Source: a bacterium (GTDB lineage Bacteria; Desulfobacterota; Desulfocorpusculales; Desulfocorpusculum). From it: a stretch of 64,000 nucleotides of DNA. The position numbers were made by a program, and so were the translations under genes. The notes beneath the pieces were generated by a model that was given only the letters and a program-made list of their open reading frames with translations, did no database searches and was not told the origin of the DNA. Location of the stretch: the NCBI GenBank assembly GCA_037481695.1, contig JBBFLE010000015.1:1-64000 (forward strand), given 5' to 3'. This document shows, one piece after another, positions 33,871-42,966 of this stretch (position 1 is the stretch's first letter; every line of letters begins with the position of its first letter).

Positions 33871-34955
33871 GTGGAAAGAAAAACTCCACCGCATCCGCGA
33901 AAAACTGGAACTCTTCCGAGGTCATCTTTGATCTGGAAGGCAAAGAGCGCACCCTTTCAGATCTGGACAGACAAATAGCAGACCCTCACTTCTGGGACGA
34001 CCAGAACAAGGCTCGAGAGGTCAATCGCACCCGCTCCAAGATCCTCAGTGTTTTGGAGCCTTGGAAGAGGCTTAATCAGGAAGCCGAGGAAATATCCCTG
34101 CTCATAGAGCTGGTGGAGGAACAAAGCGACGCAGAGACAGAGGCTGAGATAGCCAGAAGGCTCAAGAATCTGGGCCGGGATCTTCAGGAATTGGAGTTCC
34201 GCCAGGCCATGAGTGGGGAGTATGATTCAGGCAATGCCATAGTGAGCATCCATCCGGGGGCCGGCGGCACAGAGGCCCAGGACTGGGCTGAGATGCTTCT
34301 GAGAATGTACCTGCGTTGGGCCGAGAGGAAGAATTACCAGACCGAGATATTGGATTATCTGGAGGGGGATGAGGCGGGTCTCAAGAGTGTCACCTTCATG
34401 CTGAGGGGGGATTACGCGTACGGTTACATGCGCTGTGAGGTGGGAATACACAGACTGGTGCGCATCTCTCCCTTTGATGCCAGCAAGAGGCGTCACACAT
34501 CTTTTGCCTCGGTTTTCGTGTACCCTGAGGTGGAGGATGTGGAGGTGGAAGTGGATGAGAAGGACCTAAGGGTGGACACGTACAGATCCTCTGGGGCTGG
34601 CGGTCAACATGTGAACAAGACAGACTCTGCGGTTCGCATAACCCACATTCCCACAGGCATCGTGGTCCAGTGTCAAAATGAGCGCTCCCAACAGCGAAAC
34701 AGAGCCATGGCCATGACCATTCTTAGGGCTCGTCTCTACGAACTCTACAGGCAAGAGCAGGCCCAAAAAATGGAAACTCTCCACCAAGGGAAAAAGGAGA
34801 TAGGCTGGGGAAGCCAGATACGCTCTTATGTGCTGCAGCCTTACCGTTTGGTCAAAGACCACCGCACAGGAGTGGAAGTGGGAAACGTGGATGCTGTCTT
34901 GGACGGAGACATAGACATCTTCATAGAGCACTATCTTCTTCAGCGAGCATCCTGA
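33857..34955 (+). CDS. prfB: Peptide chain release factor 2, made by programmed +1 frameshift
   Basis: An ATG at 33857 (after GGAGAAAAG) opens a 24-codon frame ending in CTT TGA at 33926-33931. Skipping the T at 33929 joins it to the long frame that runs to 34955, giving a 365-aa product, the usual RF2 length. The long frame carries the tRNA-like SPF motif (RISPFDASKRRHTSF) and the GGQ loop (SSGAGGQHVNKTDSAVR). RF2 releases peptides at UGA and UAA codons. A GAGGT element three bases before CTT is the SD-like stimulator. The frameshift makes RF2 autoregulate its own synthesis. Some tools would report only the second frame with a false start near 33804. Confidence 0.93.
33918..33931 (+). promoter_or_regulatory. 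prfB: prfB programmed frameshift site
   Basis: The stretch GAGGTCATCTTTGA contains an SD-like GAGGT, a 3-nt spacer, the slippery CTT and the in-frame UGA at 33929-33931. This is the RF2 autoregulation element known from many bacteria: low RF2 causes a pause at UGA and a shift of one base forward into the long frame. The usual U-C after the UGA is here T. Confidence 0.88.
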
Positions 34956-35144
34956 TGGTTCTTTTCAAGAAGGGCACCCAGGCATCCCTTCTTCTGGGCT
35001 TAGGTGTCAGAATGAGGCCTTGAATTCTATATCCGCCGGTGAAGGACTCCAGCATTGATTGCGAACTACGTTTCCGTTGCAAAAGAAGCCTGAGAGGTTT
35101 TGAAGTAAGCCTTTTGCAACGTGTTAGTGGAAGTTGTGGGCAAA
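34956..35144. other. Start of A+T-rich island downstream of prfB
   Basis: No gene is supported in these 189 nt. Eight-base arms AAGAAGGG (34967-34974) and CCCTTCTT (34986-34993) can pair just behind the prfB stop; no T-run follows, so termination is uncertain. Base composition becomes A+T-rich from about 35030 onward, in contrast to the GC-rich genes on both sides. Confidence 0.4.
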
Positions 35145-35371
35145 TTATAAATCCTCCATAAATTCCTCTAAAGTCATTTTTACCTGTTTTAAAATACCAC
35201 GCAATGTGCCGATTGCTAATTCTTTGTGCAACGGGACAACACAACCAATTTCTTCATCAGTGCTCTGCTTCTTTAGAACAACCGGCTACCCCGCTGACGG
35301 ACCTGTTTGAATCCGAGCCTCTCCAATCTTCTAATTGCCTCTTCCCCAGAGATTCTCTTTAGTTTAGACAT
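35145..35371 (-). pseudogene. hicA: Frameshifted HicA-type toxin gene
   Basis: The frame opens at ATG 35371, overlapping the hicB stop by 8 nt. The first part reads SGEEAIRRLERLGFKQVRQ then RGS, exactly where HicA has its RGSH motif. The codon for the catalytic His (35284-35283) is one base short, and the frame hits a stop at 35275-35273. Shifted by one base, the sequence continues VVLKKQSTDEEIGCVVPLHK, then ELAIGTLRGILKQVKMTLEEF, ending at 35145, which is typical HicA (GTLRGILKQ). The total of 227 nt is one base short of 76 codons. HicA is a small mRNA interferase; this copy should be inactive unless the deletion is a sequencing error. Confidence 0.8.
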
Positions 35372-35576
35372 TAACAGTTGCCTCAAATATAGTCATAAGT
35401 GGCTTCGAAATTTCCTCTAACGGAAACTCCTCAAGATATAGCTCAGTTGCTTCCTTAAGATTTGAGATGGCCTCTTCAATTGTATATCCCTGACTCACTG
35501 TGCCAACCTCTAGACACTCTGCAACATAAAGGTCGTCTTCTTTATGAAGAATAGCAGTAAAGGTTCGTATAGATAT
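35364..35576 (-). pseudogene. hicB: HicB-type antitoxin gene without a canonical start codon
   Basis: The minus strand reads FTAILHKEDDLYVAECLEVG then TVSQGYTIEEAISNLKEATE and LYLEEFPLEE, a near-textbook HicB (RNase H-fold antitoxin). GGAGGT is perfectly placed six bases upstream of an ATA at 35576, where an ATG would be expected; GTA and AAG lie in between, and no ATG, GTG or TTG is available in frame until late in the gene. So the start codon appears lost, or a rare AUA start is used. The 3' end overlaps hicA as in intact hicBA operons. Base use is A+T-rich, unlike neighbouring genes, suggesting transfer. Confidence 0.75.
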
Positions 35577-35709
35577 CTTTACACCTCCTCATTAATTATG
35601 ATTCAATTTTAAAAGATTTTTAACACTTCTAAGTTGCTTTGAACTTGCCTATGGGTGAATTTTTCTTCCAAATGTTTCCCACAACACCCTACCAATGAAT
35701 CTTGCTATC

Positions 35710-35910
35710 TCATATTCCAAAAGCTTGACCGTTGTGCAACCATTTCTTGTTTTTCAACTTTCCCTCACAAGGAATCCACTCATGAGCTATCAGGGGAAGA
35801 TTATTTGATAGCTCCCAAACTTTAATGTTTTCTATATCTGTTACCACTTCATAAAAATTCCAAACAGGTGCTGCTATTGATACTGAAACTATATCCGTGT
35901 ACTTATTCAT
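35710..35910 (-). CDS. Small hypothetical protein (66 aa), possibly truncated
   Basis: An ATG-started A+T-rich frame on the same strand as hicBA. The product (NKYTDIVSVSIAAPVWNFYE and onwards to KKWLHNGQAFGI) has no recognisable motif, Cys pair or membrane segment and ends abruptly. No clear ribosome binding site precedes it. It lies between ybeY and the hicBA remnants inside the A+T-rich island, so it may be a transferred or decaying gene. The gap 35577-35709 holds only A+T-rich sequence, including the hicB ribosome binding site. Confidence 0.35.
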   Translation of the reverse strand: MNKYTDIVSVSIAAPVWNFYEVVTDIENIKVWELSNNLPLIAHEWIPCEGKLKNKKWLHNGQAFGI

Positions 35911-35949
35911 TCACTATTGGGTCAATTTATGTTTGCCTTCAATTTCCGT

Positions 35950-36390
35950 TTACTGGTGCATAATGCGGGCCAGAATTCTTTGTGCCTCGGATTCCATCAA
36001 AGCAGCCCCTTGGGGGTCATCCTCATGCTCATGGCCCAGCAGGTGCAAGATTCCATGCACCAGAAGCTCCATGAACCGCTCTTGAAATTCCATGCCTGCC
36101 TCCTGGGCCTCCCTTTGACACGTCTCTAGGGATATGACCACATCCCCCAACAGCACAGAGGGGCCTCTGGGCCCTTGCCCTTCGAGCTGGGAGAAGGCAA
36201 TGACATTGGTGGGGCCCTTCCTGCCCAAAAATTTCAGGTTGAGCTTTGCCATCTCTGGGTCATCCACAAGAAGCAAGGAGAGTTCTGGCTCCTCCAGGTC
36301 CAACTCTCTCAAGACCATTGATGCCTTCTCCTGAACCTGCTCAGGAGTCATCCCTGCCCTGGTGCTTCTCAAATCCACCCAGATCTTCAA
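35950..36390 (-). CDS. ybeY: rRNA maturation endoribonuclease YbeY
   Basis: A 146-aa zinc endoribonuclease that matures the 3' end of 16S rRNA and takes part in ribosome quality control. The metal site [13 protein letters not shown] near residue 112 and the upstream [10 protein letters not shown] and TNVIAFSQ segments are diagnostic. The ATG overlaps the phoH stop by 4 nt, the normal ybeZ-ybeY arrangement. It is the last gene of the long minus-strand run before the A+T-rich island. Confidence 0.93.
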   Translation of the reverse strand: MKIWVDLRSTRAGMTPEQVQEKASMVLRELDLEEPELSLLLVDDPEMAKLNLKFLGRKGPTNVIAFSQLEGQGPRGPSVLLGDVVISLETCQREAQEAGMEFQERFMELLVHGILHLLGHEHEDDPQGAALMESEAQRILARIMHQ

Positions 36391-37451
36391 AGCCCATTGC
36401 CCCCATGCAATCTTGAGTCCGCCTTGTCCTGGGCGCCCCCAGAAGACTCTTCCCCTGCCTTGGTCCCTTTCCAGCTCTTTTCCGAGGAAGACCTGGCAGA
36501 CCTTTCTGCCCTTTCATATGCCAGGATTATCTCCTGCACCAGGGGGTGGCGCACCACATCCTTCTCTGTGAAAAACACAAAGCGTATGCCTTCAACCCCC
36601 TTTAGTATCTGGGAGATCTCCACCAGGCCAGAGCGGCTTCCCGAGGGCAGATCGATCTGAGTCACATCCCCAGTGATGACCGCCTTGGAGCCAAAGCCAA
36701 GCCTGGTGAGAAACATCTTCATCTGCTCGGAGGTGGTGTTTTGTGCCTCGTCCAGGATCACGAAGGCATCATTTAGGGTCCGGCCTCTCATGAAGGCCAG
36801 GGGAGCCACCTCCACATCCCCCCTCTGCATGAGAGAGGCTGCTTTCTCGAAATCCATCATGTCATGGAGGGCGTCGTAAAGGGGGCGAAGATAGGGGTTG
36901 ACCTTCTCTGCCAGATCCCCAGGCAAGAAGCCCAGCTTCTCTCCTGCCTCCACCGCAGGGCGCGTCAAGACTATGCGATGCACCTCTTTTTTGAGAAGGA
37001 AGGACACGGCCATGGCCATGGCCAAGTAGGTCTTGCCTGTGCCGGCTGGACCGATCCCCACCACCATGTCATGGGTTCTGATGGCATCTATATAAGCTTT
37101 CTGGTTGGGACTCTTGGGGGTTATGAGCTTGTTCTTGGCCGAGACGAATATGGTGTCCAGAAAGATCTCCTCCAGTTTGATGTTACGGTCCTGGGCCAGA
37201 GTCCTGGCAGCATAGCTCACATCCGTCTCATAGATGGGATGCCCTTTTTGGAGGATTCCGTAGAGCTGCCTGAGCAGGTCTTGGGCCAGGGCCACCTGGG
37301 CTTCCTCTCCCTGAAGTCTCACCACATTGCCCCTGGCGTTCAGACGCACATCCAACTGCCTGGATATTATTCTCAGGTGTTCGTTGTTTCTCCCGAACAG
37401 GAGATTGGCCAGCTGATTGTCTGGAAATTCCATCTGCAAGTCTGCGCCCAT
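36387..37451 (-). CDS. ybeZ: PhoH-like ATPase (YbeZ)
   Basis: A 354-aa P-loop NTPase. An N-terminal KH-like segment ([20 protein letters not shown]) is followed by the ATPase core with [55 protein letters not shown] and [13 protein letters not shown]. YbeZ partners YbeY in ribosome maturation, and the genes overlap here. The C-terminal tail after about residue 325 is Ser/Lys/Glu-rich and probably disordered. The gene follows pilC by only four bases, tying rRNA maturation genes to the pilus operon's transcript. Confidence 0.92.
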   Translation of the reverse strand: MGADLQMEFPDNQLANLLFGRNNEHLRIISRQLDVRLNARGNVVRLQGEEAQVALAQDLLRQLYGILQKGHPIYETDVSYAARTLAQDRNIKLEEIFLDTIFVSAKNKLITPKSPNQKAYIDAIRTHDMVVGIGPAGTGKTYLAMAMAVSFLLKKEVHRIVLTRPAVEAGEKLGFLPGDLAEKVNPYLRPLYDALHDMMDFEKAASLMQRGDVEVAPLAFMRGRTLNDAFVILDEAQNTTSEQMKMFLTRLGFGSKAVITGDVTQIDLPSGSRSGLVEISQILKGVEGIRFVFFTEKDVVRHPLVQEIILAYERAERSARSSSEKSWKGTKAGEESSGGAQDKADSRLHGGNGL

Positions 37452-37455
37452 CGGC

Positions 37456-38676
37456 CTACCTGATGGCTTTGCCCAGAGTGAACACAGGCAAGTACATGGC
37501 GAAGAGGATCCCGCCTATGACACCACCCAAAAACAGTATCATCACAGGCTCCAGAAGAGACATGAACCCCTTCACAGAGCTCTCCAATTGTTGATCATAG
37601 AAGTCCGCTGCCTTCATGAGCATGGGATGAAGCCCCCCCACTTCTTCCCCTGAGGCCAACATGGACAAAAGCATCCTTGGGAAAAACCCAGTCTCCTGGA
37701 ATGCTCCGGCAATGGGCCTTCCCCCTTCTATGGCCACAGCCGCCTGCACAAGGGCCTTCCTGGCCACTCTGTGGTCTGTGGCCTGGGTGGCCAGGTCAAG
37801 GGCCTCCCAAAAGGGTATGCCGCTTCCCACCAGTACTGCCAGGGTCCTGCACAGGCGAGCCAAGATGGACCTGAGTAACAGGGGACCCAAAACAGGCATC
37901 CTGAGCAAGACCCAGTCCTTGAAATACATTCCCCTTTCCGTGCGCATGAAAAGCCACCAGCCCAGGCCCACACACACCACCACCACGCATATCTCCAGCA
38001 TGTGGGCCCTGAGCACCTGGCTTATATCCATGAGCACAAGGGTGGGCCCAGGGATCCTGGCCTTGAACTTGTCGTAAACCTTGGAGAAGGCAGGAATGAG
38101 CCAGATCACCAGCACCAGGAGCACCAGGAGCGAGAAGCTAAGGAGAAAAGCAGGATAAGTTAGGGCCGAGCGGACTCTTCTTCGCAGGTCTTCCACTCGC
38201 TCCAGGTAACTGGCCAGTTGTTTTAGGGTCTCGCCTAGCTTTCCGCTGGCCTCCCCGGCCCTGGCCAGGCTCACGAATAGGTTACCGAACACAGGGTGTG
38301 CTGCAAGGGCCTGAGACAATGAGCTTCCGGCCTCAACCCTGAGGCACACATCGGCCAGGATGCGACGCAGCCTCAGATTTTCTGTTTCCTGGGCCAAGAC
38401 CTGGAGGGACCTCAGCAGAGGCAGGCCCGCATCCACCATGGCACTGAGCTGGGTGGCCAAGACCGCCAGCTCCCCTTGCCTGACCCTGGGTTCCACCAGC
38501 CTGAGGGCCACTTCCCCTGTTGTCCGACCCCGGCGGGGTTCCCTCTTCTCCAGCCCCAGGATCACCTTCCCCTGGCCGTGGAGCAATCCTATGAGGGATT
38601 CCTCGCTCTCAGCCTCCAGCCATCCGGTGGACTCCCTTCCATCAGGTTCCCTCACCCGGTAAACGAATACGGGCAC
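37456..38676 (-). CDS. pilC: Type IV pilus inner-membrane platform protein PilC
   Basis: A 406-aa member of the GspF/PilC family. The two repeated T2SSF domains are visible: [20 protein letters not shown] with [21 protein letters not shown], and [20 protein letters not shown] with [19 protein letters not shown]. Three hydrophobic helices lie near residues 165-190, 215-240 and 375-400. It couples the PilB ATPase to pilin extraction from the membrane. The start is a GTG at 38676. It follows pilB on the same strand by 88 nt. Confidence 0.92.
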   Translation of the reverse strand: MPVFVYRVREPDGRESTGWLEAESEESLIGLLHGQGKVILGLEKREPRRGRTTGEVALRLVEPRVRQGELAVLATQLSAMVDAGLPLLRSLQVLAQETENLRLRRILADVCLRVEAGSSLSQALAAHPVFGNLFVSLARAGEASGKLGETLKQLASYLERVEDLRRRVRSALTYPAFLLSFSLLVLLVLVIWLIPAFSKVYDKFKARIPGPTLVLMDISQVLRAHMLEICVVVVCVGLGWWLFMRTERGMYFKDWVLLRMPVLGPLLLRSILARLCRTLAVLVGSGIPFWEALDLATQATDHRVARKALVQAAVAIEGGRPIAGAFQETGFFPRMLLSMLASGEEVGGLHPMLMKAADFYDQQLESSVKGFMSLLEPVMILFLGGVIGGILFAMYLPVFTLGKAIR

Positions 38677-38764
38677 TTACTCTCAACCCCCTGCTTTCTT
38701 GAGGCCAGATCCGGCCTGAGCCCCCAGAAACCCCTCATCAACCCCTTTTCATGAAAAACCCGGC

Positions 38765-40516
38765 TCACTCTTCCTCTATACACACCCGCAGGACTTCAGA
38801 AAAGGTGGTAATGCCCGAGAGGACCTTTCTGACAGCGCACTGTCTCAAAGTCACCATTCCCTGCTCTATGGCCATGCGGTGAATAGTCTCGGGCAGGGCT
38901 CCTTGGAGCACAAGATCCTTTATGCGCTGGTTTACCTCCAGTATCTCGAACACTCCTGTTCTTCCATAATAACCGGTGCCCTTGCATTTGGGGCACCCCT
39001 TGCCCTGATAAAACCTTACGCTGGAGTCCCTGGGATCCAATCCCAAGCCAGCCAACATGTCCGCGCTGGGCTGTACGACCTCCTTGCAATCAGGACAGAT
39101 CTTGCGCACCAGACGTTGGGCCACTGACATGGTCAAGGCTGAACACACCAGAAAGGGCTCTATGCCCATGTTGAGGAGTCGCACTATGGTGCCCACAGCA
39201 TCATTGGTATGCAGAGTGCTGAAAACCAGGTGGCCGGTCAGGGCAGCCCTCACGGCCATTTCCGCGGTCTCGTAGTCCCTGATCTCTCCCACCATTATGA
39301 CGTCTGGATCCTGTCTCAGGATGGCCCTGAGACCCACTGCAAAGCTCAGCCCTATGGCCGGGTTGGCCTGCATCTGGTAGATCCCCTTGAGTTGATATTC
39401 CACAGGGTCCTCCACGGTGACTATGTTTTTTTCCGAGGAGGCTATCTGGCTCAAGGCAGCATAAAGGGTGGTGGTCTTTCCGCTGCCCGTAGGGCCTGTG
39501 AGCAAGATCAAGCCGTAAGGCCTGTGGATGTACTTCTTGAAGATCGATATGGAATCCCATTCGAACCCCAGATCTTCCAGATTCAAGGAAAGAGGCCCCT
39601 TGCGCAAGAGCCTTATGACAATCTTCTCTCCATGGGAGGTGGGAAGAGTGGAGACCCTCAGATCCACTTCCCTGAAATCCAGCCGGATGGTGAAACGGCC
39701 GTCTTGGGGCAGACGTCTTTCGGCTATGTCCATGTCGGCCAGGATCTTGATGCGGGAGATTATGGCATTTTGCAGGTTGCTGGGCGGAGAGATCACGTGG
39801 TGGAGTATGCCGTCTATCCTGTAGCGAATGTCCAGACGATCCTCCCTGGGCTCTATGTGGATGTCGCTGGCTCTTTCCTTCACGGCATTGACTATGACGT
39901 AATCCACAAGCCTAACCACAGGGGCCTCCTCCACCTGAGCCCTTATGCGCTCCAGGTCCAGAACCTCCTCCTCTTTCTTCTGGAGCTCCACCTGGGACTG
40001 CAGAATGTCCCTCAACAGCTCCTGGCTGAGCACCCCTGTTTGATCTTCTTCTGACCTCCTGTAGAAGAGTTCTATGGCCTCTTGTATTTCCTTTTCCGAG
40101 GCTATCAGCGGCTGAATATGAAAACCCGTGGCCACCCTCAGGTTGTCCAAAGCAGGAATGTCAAAGGGATCCACCATGGCCACCTGCAGGACCCGCCCAT
40201 GCAGGGCCAGTGGCACCATCTTGTGCTTCATGGCCATGGACTCGGGAACCTTGCTGAGTATCTCCTGGCTGGGAATAATGCCATGAGATATCTGGGCCCT
40301 TGGCACCCCCAGTTGTCTGGCCACCCCTTTTAGAAGCTCCTCCTCATCTATGGCCTTCATCTCCACCAGGATCTGACCCAGCCTGCCTCCCCTTTGCTCC
40401 TGGCGGCGAAGAGCCTCCTGAAGTTGTGTCTCGGTTATGAGCCCTTCCTGGAGAAGAAGGCTCCCCAGCCTGTTGTACCCAGCCAGGTAGCCCTTTCCCG
40501 AATGCGTTGCGCTCAT
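38765..40516 (-). CDS. pilB: Type IV pilus assembly ATPase PilB with N-terminal MshEN-like domain
   Basis: A 583-aa hexameric motor ATPase. The N terminus has tandem repeats like the c-di-GMP-binding MshEN motif: NRLGSLLLQEGLITETQLQE followed by ALRRQ, then GGRLGQILVEMKAIDEEELL. The core has Walker A GPTGSGKTTTLY, the Asp box TVEDPVEYQLKG, Walker B IMVGEIRDYETAEMA, the His box STLHTNDAVGTIVRL and a zinc tetracysteine site (CPDC with CPKC about 40 residues apart). It powers pilin polymerisation. GGAGGGGGC precedes the ATG, which overlaps the pilQ stop by 4 nt. Confidence 0.93.
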   Translation of the reverse strand: MSATHSGKGYLAGYNRLGSLLLQEGLITETQLQEALRRQEQRGGRLGQILVEMKAIDEEELLKGVARQLGVPRAQISHGIIPSQEILSKVPESMAMKHKMVPLALHGRVLQVAMVDPFDIPALDNLRVATGFHIQPLIASEKEIQEAIELFYRRSEEDQTGVLSQELLRDILQSQVELQKKEEEVLDLERIRAQVEEAPVVRLVDYVIVNAVKERASDIHIEPREDRLDIRYRIDGILHHVISPPSNLQNAIISRIKILADMDIAERRLPQDGRFTIRLDFREVDLRVSTLPTSHGEKIVIRLLRKGPLSLNLEDLGFEWDSISIFKKYIHRPYGLILLTGPTGSGKTTTLYAALSQIASSEKNIVTVEDPVEYQLKGIYQMQANPAIGLSFAVGLRAILRQDPDVIMVGEIRDYETAEMAVRAALTGHLVFSTLHTNDAVGTIVRLLNMGIEPFLVCSALTMSVAQRLVRKICPDCKEVVQPSADMLAGLGLDPRDSSVRFYQGKGCPKCKGTGYYGRTGVFEILEVNQRIKDLVLQGALPETIHRMAIEQGMVTLRQCAVRKVLSGITTFSEVLRVCIEEE

Positions 40517-41940
40517 GCCCCCTCCTGGTTTATGACCCTGGGGGTTATGAAAATAAGCAGTTCCCTGGACTCCTGGCTCTGAAAATCGCTCCTGAAAAGC
40601 CAGCTCAGCAAGGGCACATCCTGCAGAAAAGGCACCCCTCTTTCCCTCTTTCTCTTCTCCTGCCGAATTATTCCTCCCAGAACCATGGTGTCGCCGTCTT
40701 TCATCAGGGCCCTAGTCTGGGCCTCCTGCCTTGCAATGATGGGAAAAACAGAGCCCTCGGCCACCACCACGTCTCCGGTGCGTGCATCATTGTTTATGGA
40801 AACCTCCACTGCTATTCTTTCTTCCCCTATGAGGTGGGGCCGCACCTTGAGCTGCAACTTGGCTTCCTTGAATTGCACATCTGGGACTTCGTTGGACTGC
40901 CGCCTCAAAACATATGGGATGTCTTCCCCCCTCTTTATGACTGCCTCCTGGTTATCCATGGTGACTATTTTGGGCCTTGAAAGTATCTGGGCCTTGCCCT
41001 GGCTCTCCAGAGCCGTCAGTTGCACATCCAACACCAGCCCCTCCAGGAGCTTGCCAAAGGTCATTCCCAATCCCAATACAGGGTTTGCGGCTGGCAGGTT
41101 CACCGCAAAGGCCCTGCCTGCGATCTCGGTTATGTTGGTGGCAGATGTGGAGCTTGGGGAGAATCCCCTGGCCCCTCCTATGGCATTGGTATCCCCTCCT
41201 GAGGTGGAGCTGTACTGCCCGCCCCATTGAATACCCAAGTCTTTGACAGCCTCGCTGTTTACCTCCACGATCCTGGCCTCTATGAGAATCTGAGGTATGG
41301 GCCTGTCCAGACGGCTCATCAAGGAGGAGATTTCATCCAGAACCTCGGGCAGATCCCTCACCACCAGCATGTTGGCAAACTCGTTCACCTCTATGCTGCC
41401 CCTTGGCTGGCCCTTGCTGTCACGGCTGAGGTGCGGAAGAAGATTCTTTTGGAGCTCGGCTGCCTTGGCGTACCTGACCCCAAAGGTGCGGGTCTCAAGG
41501 GGCCTGGCCATCTCCTCCTCTTCTCGCATCCTGCTCATTATTTCCCTGGCCTTTTGTCTGGCCTCCAGTTCCCGCCTCTCTTCCAACCGAAGCAGTTCCC
41601 TTCGATCCAGCTCCCGCTTCAGCCCCTCTGTGGTAAAGACATGAAGCACATTGCCCACCTGACGCTTAACCAGGTCCCTGCTTCTGAGGATCTCGTCCAA
41701 GGCCTGGTCCCAAGGCACATTGACCAGGTGGACGTCCACCTTTCCCCTCACGTCATCACCCACCACCAGGTTGAGCCCTGCTTCCTCTGCCAGCACATGA
41801 AGCACGGTCACCACATCCGCCTCCCTGAGATTGAGGGACACGGGAAAGCCCTTGTATTCCTGGTGCTGAGCAAAGCTCACCCCGCTGTGGCCTCCAAGGG
41901 CCAGGAGCACGGCCGTCACCAAAGCCAGCTTCGTTTTCAT
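40513..41940 (-). CDS. pilQ: Type IV pilus secretin PilQ
   Basis: A 476-aa outer-membrane secretin. The signal peptide (KTKLALVTAVLLALGG) is followed by an STN-type domain (NLREADVVTVLHVLAEEAGL), a charged helix-rich linker rich in Arg and Glu near residues 105-140, an N1-like domain (RTFGVRYAKAAELQKNLLP, VRDLPEVLDEISSLMSRLD) and the secretin core (AKIQILSRPKIV-like AQILSRPKIVTMDNQEAVI, ALMKDGDTMVLGGII, PLLSWLFRS). AMIN domains seen in many PilQ proteins are absent. Start at 41940 was chosen from GGAGAAAAAC; an ATG four codons earlier is possible. It follows the pilO-pilP gene. Confidence 0.9.
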   Translation of the reverse strand: MKTKLALVTAVLLALGGHSGVSFAQHQEYKGFPVSLNLREADVVTVLHVLAEEAGLNLVVGDDVRGKVDVHLVNVPWDQALDEILRSRDLVKRQVGNVLHVFTTEGLKRELDRRELLRLEERRELEARQKAREIMSRMREEEEMARPLETRTFGVRYAKAAELQKNLLPHLSRDSKGQPRGSIEVNEFANMLVVRDLPEVLDEISSLMSRLDRPIPQILIEARIVEVNSEAVKDLGIQWGGQYSSTSGGDTNAIGGARGFSPSSTSATNITEIAGRAFAVNLPAANPVLGLGMTFGKLLEGLVLDVQLTALESQGKAQILSRPKIVTMDNQEAVIKRGEDIPYVLRRQSNEVPDVQFKEAKLQLKVRPHLIGEERIAVEVSINNDARTGDVVVAEGSVFPIIARQEAQTRALMKDGDTMVLGGIIRQEKRKRERGVPFLQDVPLLSWLFRSDFQSQESRELLIFITPRVINQEGA

Positions 41941-42071
41941 GTTTTTCTCCATGGGGCCTGAGGCTTGGCAGAGGCCCAGGGATCCTCTGAGATCACAACT
42001 TCCCATTCTTATTTCTGGAAATTAGCCCTTTGCAACTCACCATACCCAGGAGCAAGAATCATGCATGAGTT

Positions 42072-42908
42072 CTAACCTGGTCCCACTTTCTTAAGTGGTC
42101 TTGTTATCCTCAGGGGTTTTGGATCCCCTTCCAGGAAGACCTCTTCCTGGGAGATGGAGAGGATCCTTTTGCCTGCCACCACATCCCCTGCAGAATACGC
42201 CTTACCGTCTATGATGGCCTTGGCCTTGCCGCCCACCATGAGAATGCCTGTGAGCACCAGCTCTCGGCCCCTGGGACGCTCCCCTTGAGCCCCTGAGCCT
42301 GATGGAACAAAAGGATCCCTCTCCAGGGAGAAAGACATAAGCCTTTTTTCATCCTTTGACCCGGCTCTTGGAACAAGCTTTTGTCCCAGCCACTCGTGGG
42401 CGTTGAGCCTCAAAGATGCCCGAAGGCCCTCGGCCCCTTTGGCAGAGGCCTCGATGGTGAAAAGGCTTGGAACCAGTGACAACTCCCTCTCCACCCCCTG
42501 CAAGAAAGCACATATCTGCTGGAAACCCCCTCTGACCTCCACCAGGAAAGGATAAGCCGCAAAGGGCCCTCTTTGCTCAGCAGGCTGGGGCTCCAAGCGG
42601 GCCAGACTGACTCCGCTGGAGCGCACCAGACGGTCCACCCCGGCTATGATCTCTCGGGTTTGTTCCTTGAATCCGTCAGCAGAGCGAGGATAAACAAAGA
42701 GGCCTGTCTCGAAGGCCTCCTCCAAGGCATGCCTCAGGGTCTCGACTTCCCTCTGCAAGAGACTGTTGGCCTCTTGCAGTTCCCTGGTCTCTCTCATCAA
42801 GGCAGTGCTCTTCTTGGATTTCTGGGGCTGGATCACCAGGGCGTAAACCACCACCATCAAGCCTGCTGCCACAACCCCAGCCAGAAGTATGAGACGGTTG
42901 CTACTCAT
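42072..42908 (-). CDS. Fused PilO-PilP type IV pilus alignment protein
   Basis: A 278-aa protein. Residues 7-27 form a membrane helix, followed by a coiled-coil stretch (RETRELQEANSLLQREVETL) and a ferredoxin-like PilO-type domain (YPFLVEVRGGFQQICAFLQG). After a linker, the last ~60 residues resemble PilP/GspC homology regions: LVLTGILMVGGKAKAIIDGK, YSAGDVVAGKRILSISQEEV. Usually pilO and pilP are separate genes between pilN and pilQ; here one gene fills both positions. It therefore probably spans from inner-membrane PilM/N to the PilQ secretin. PilP's lipoprotein signal is lost through the fusion. Confidence 0.75.
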   Translation of the reverse strand: MSSNRLILLAGVVAAGLMVVVYALVIQPQKSKKSTALMRETRELQEANSLLQREVETLRHALEEAFETGLFVYPRSADGFKEQTREIIAGVDRLVRSSGVSLARLEPQPAEQRGPFAAYPFLVEVRGGFQQICAFLQGVERELSLVPSLFTIEASAKGAEGLRASLRLNAHEWLGQKLVPRAGSKDEKRLMSFSLERDPFVPSGSGAQGERPRGRELVLTGILMVGGKAKAIIDGKAYSAGDVVAGKRILSISQEEVFLEGDPKPLRITRPLKKVGPG

Positions 42909-42966
42909 GAGCCTTGCTCTTTTTCCTTTTAGGGCTTCATCACCCCGCCCAAGAAGACCTGGCTCC

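Noticed and set aside
34921-35244. 107-codon minus-strand frame behind prfB
   Set aside because: It runs through the hicA remnant in the wrong frame and into the prfB end; the real homology lies in another frame.
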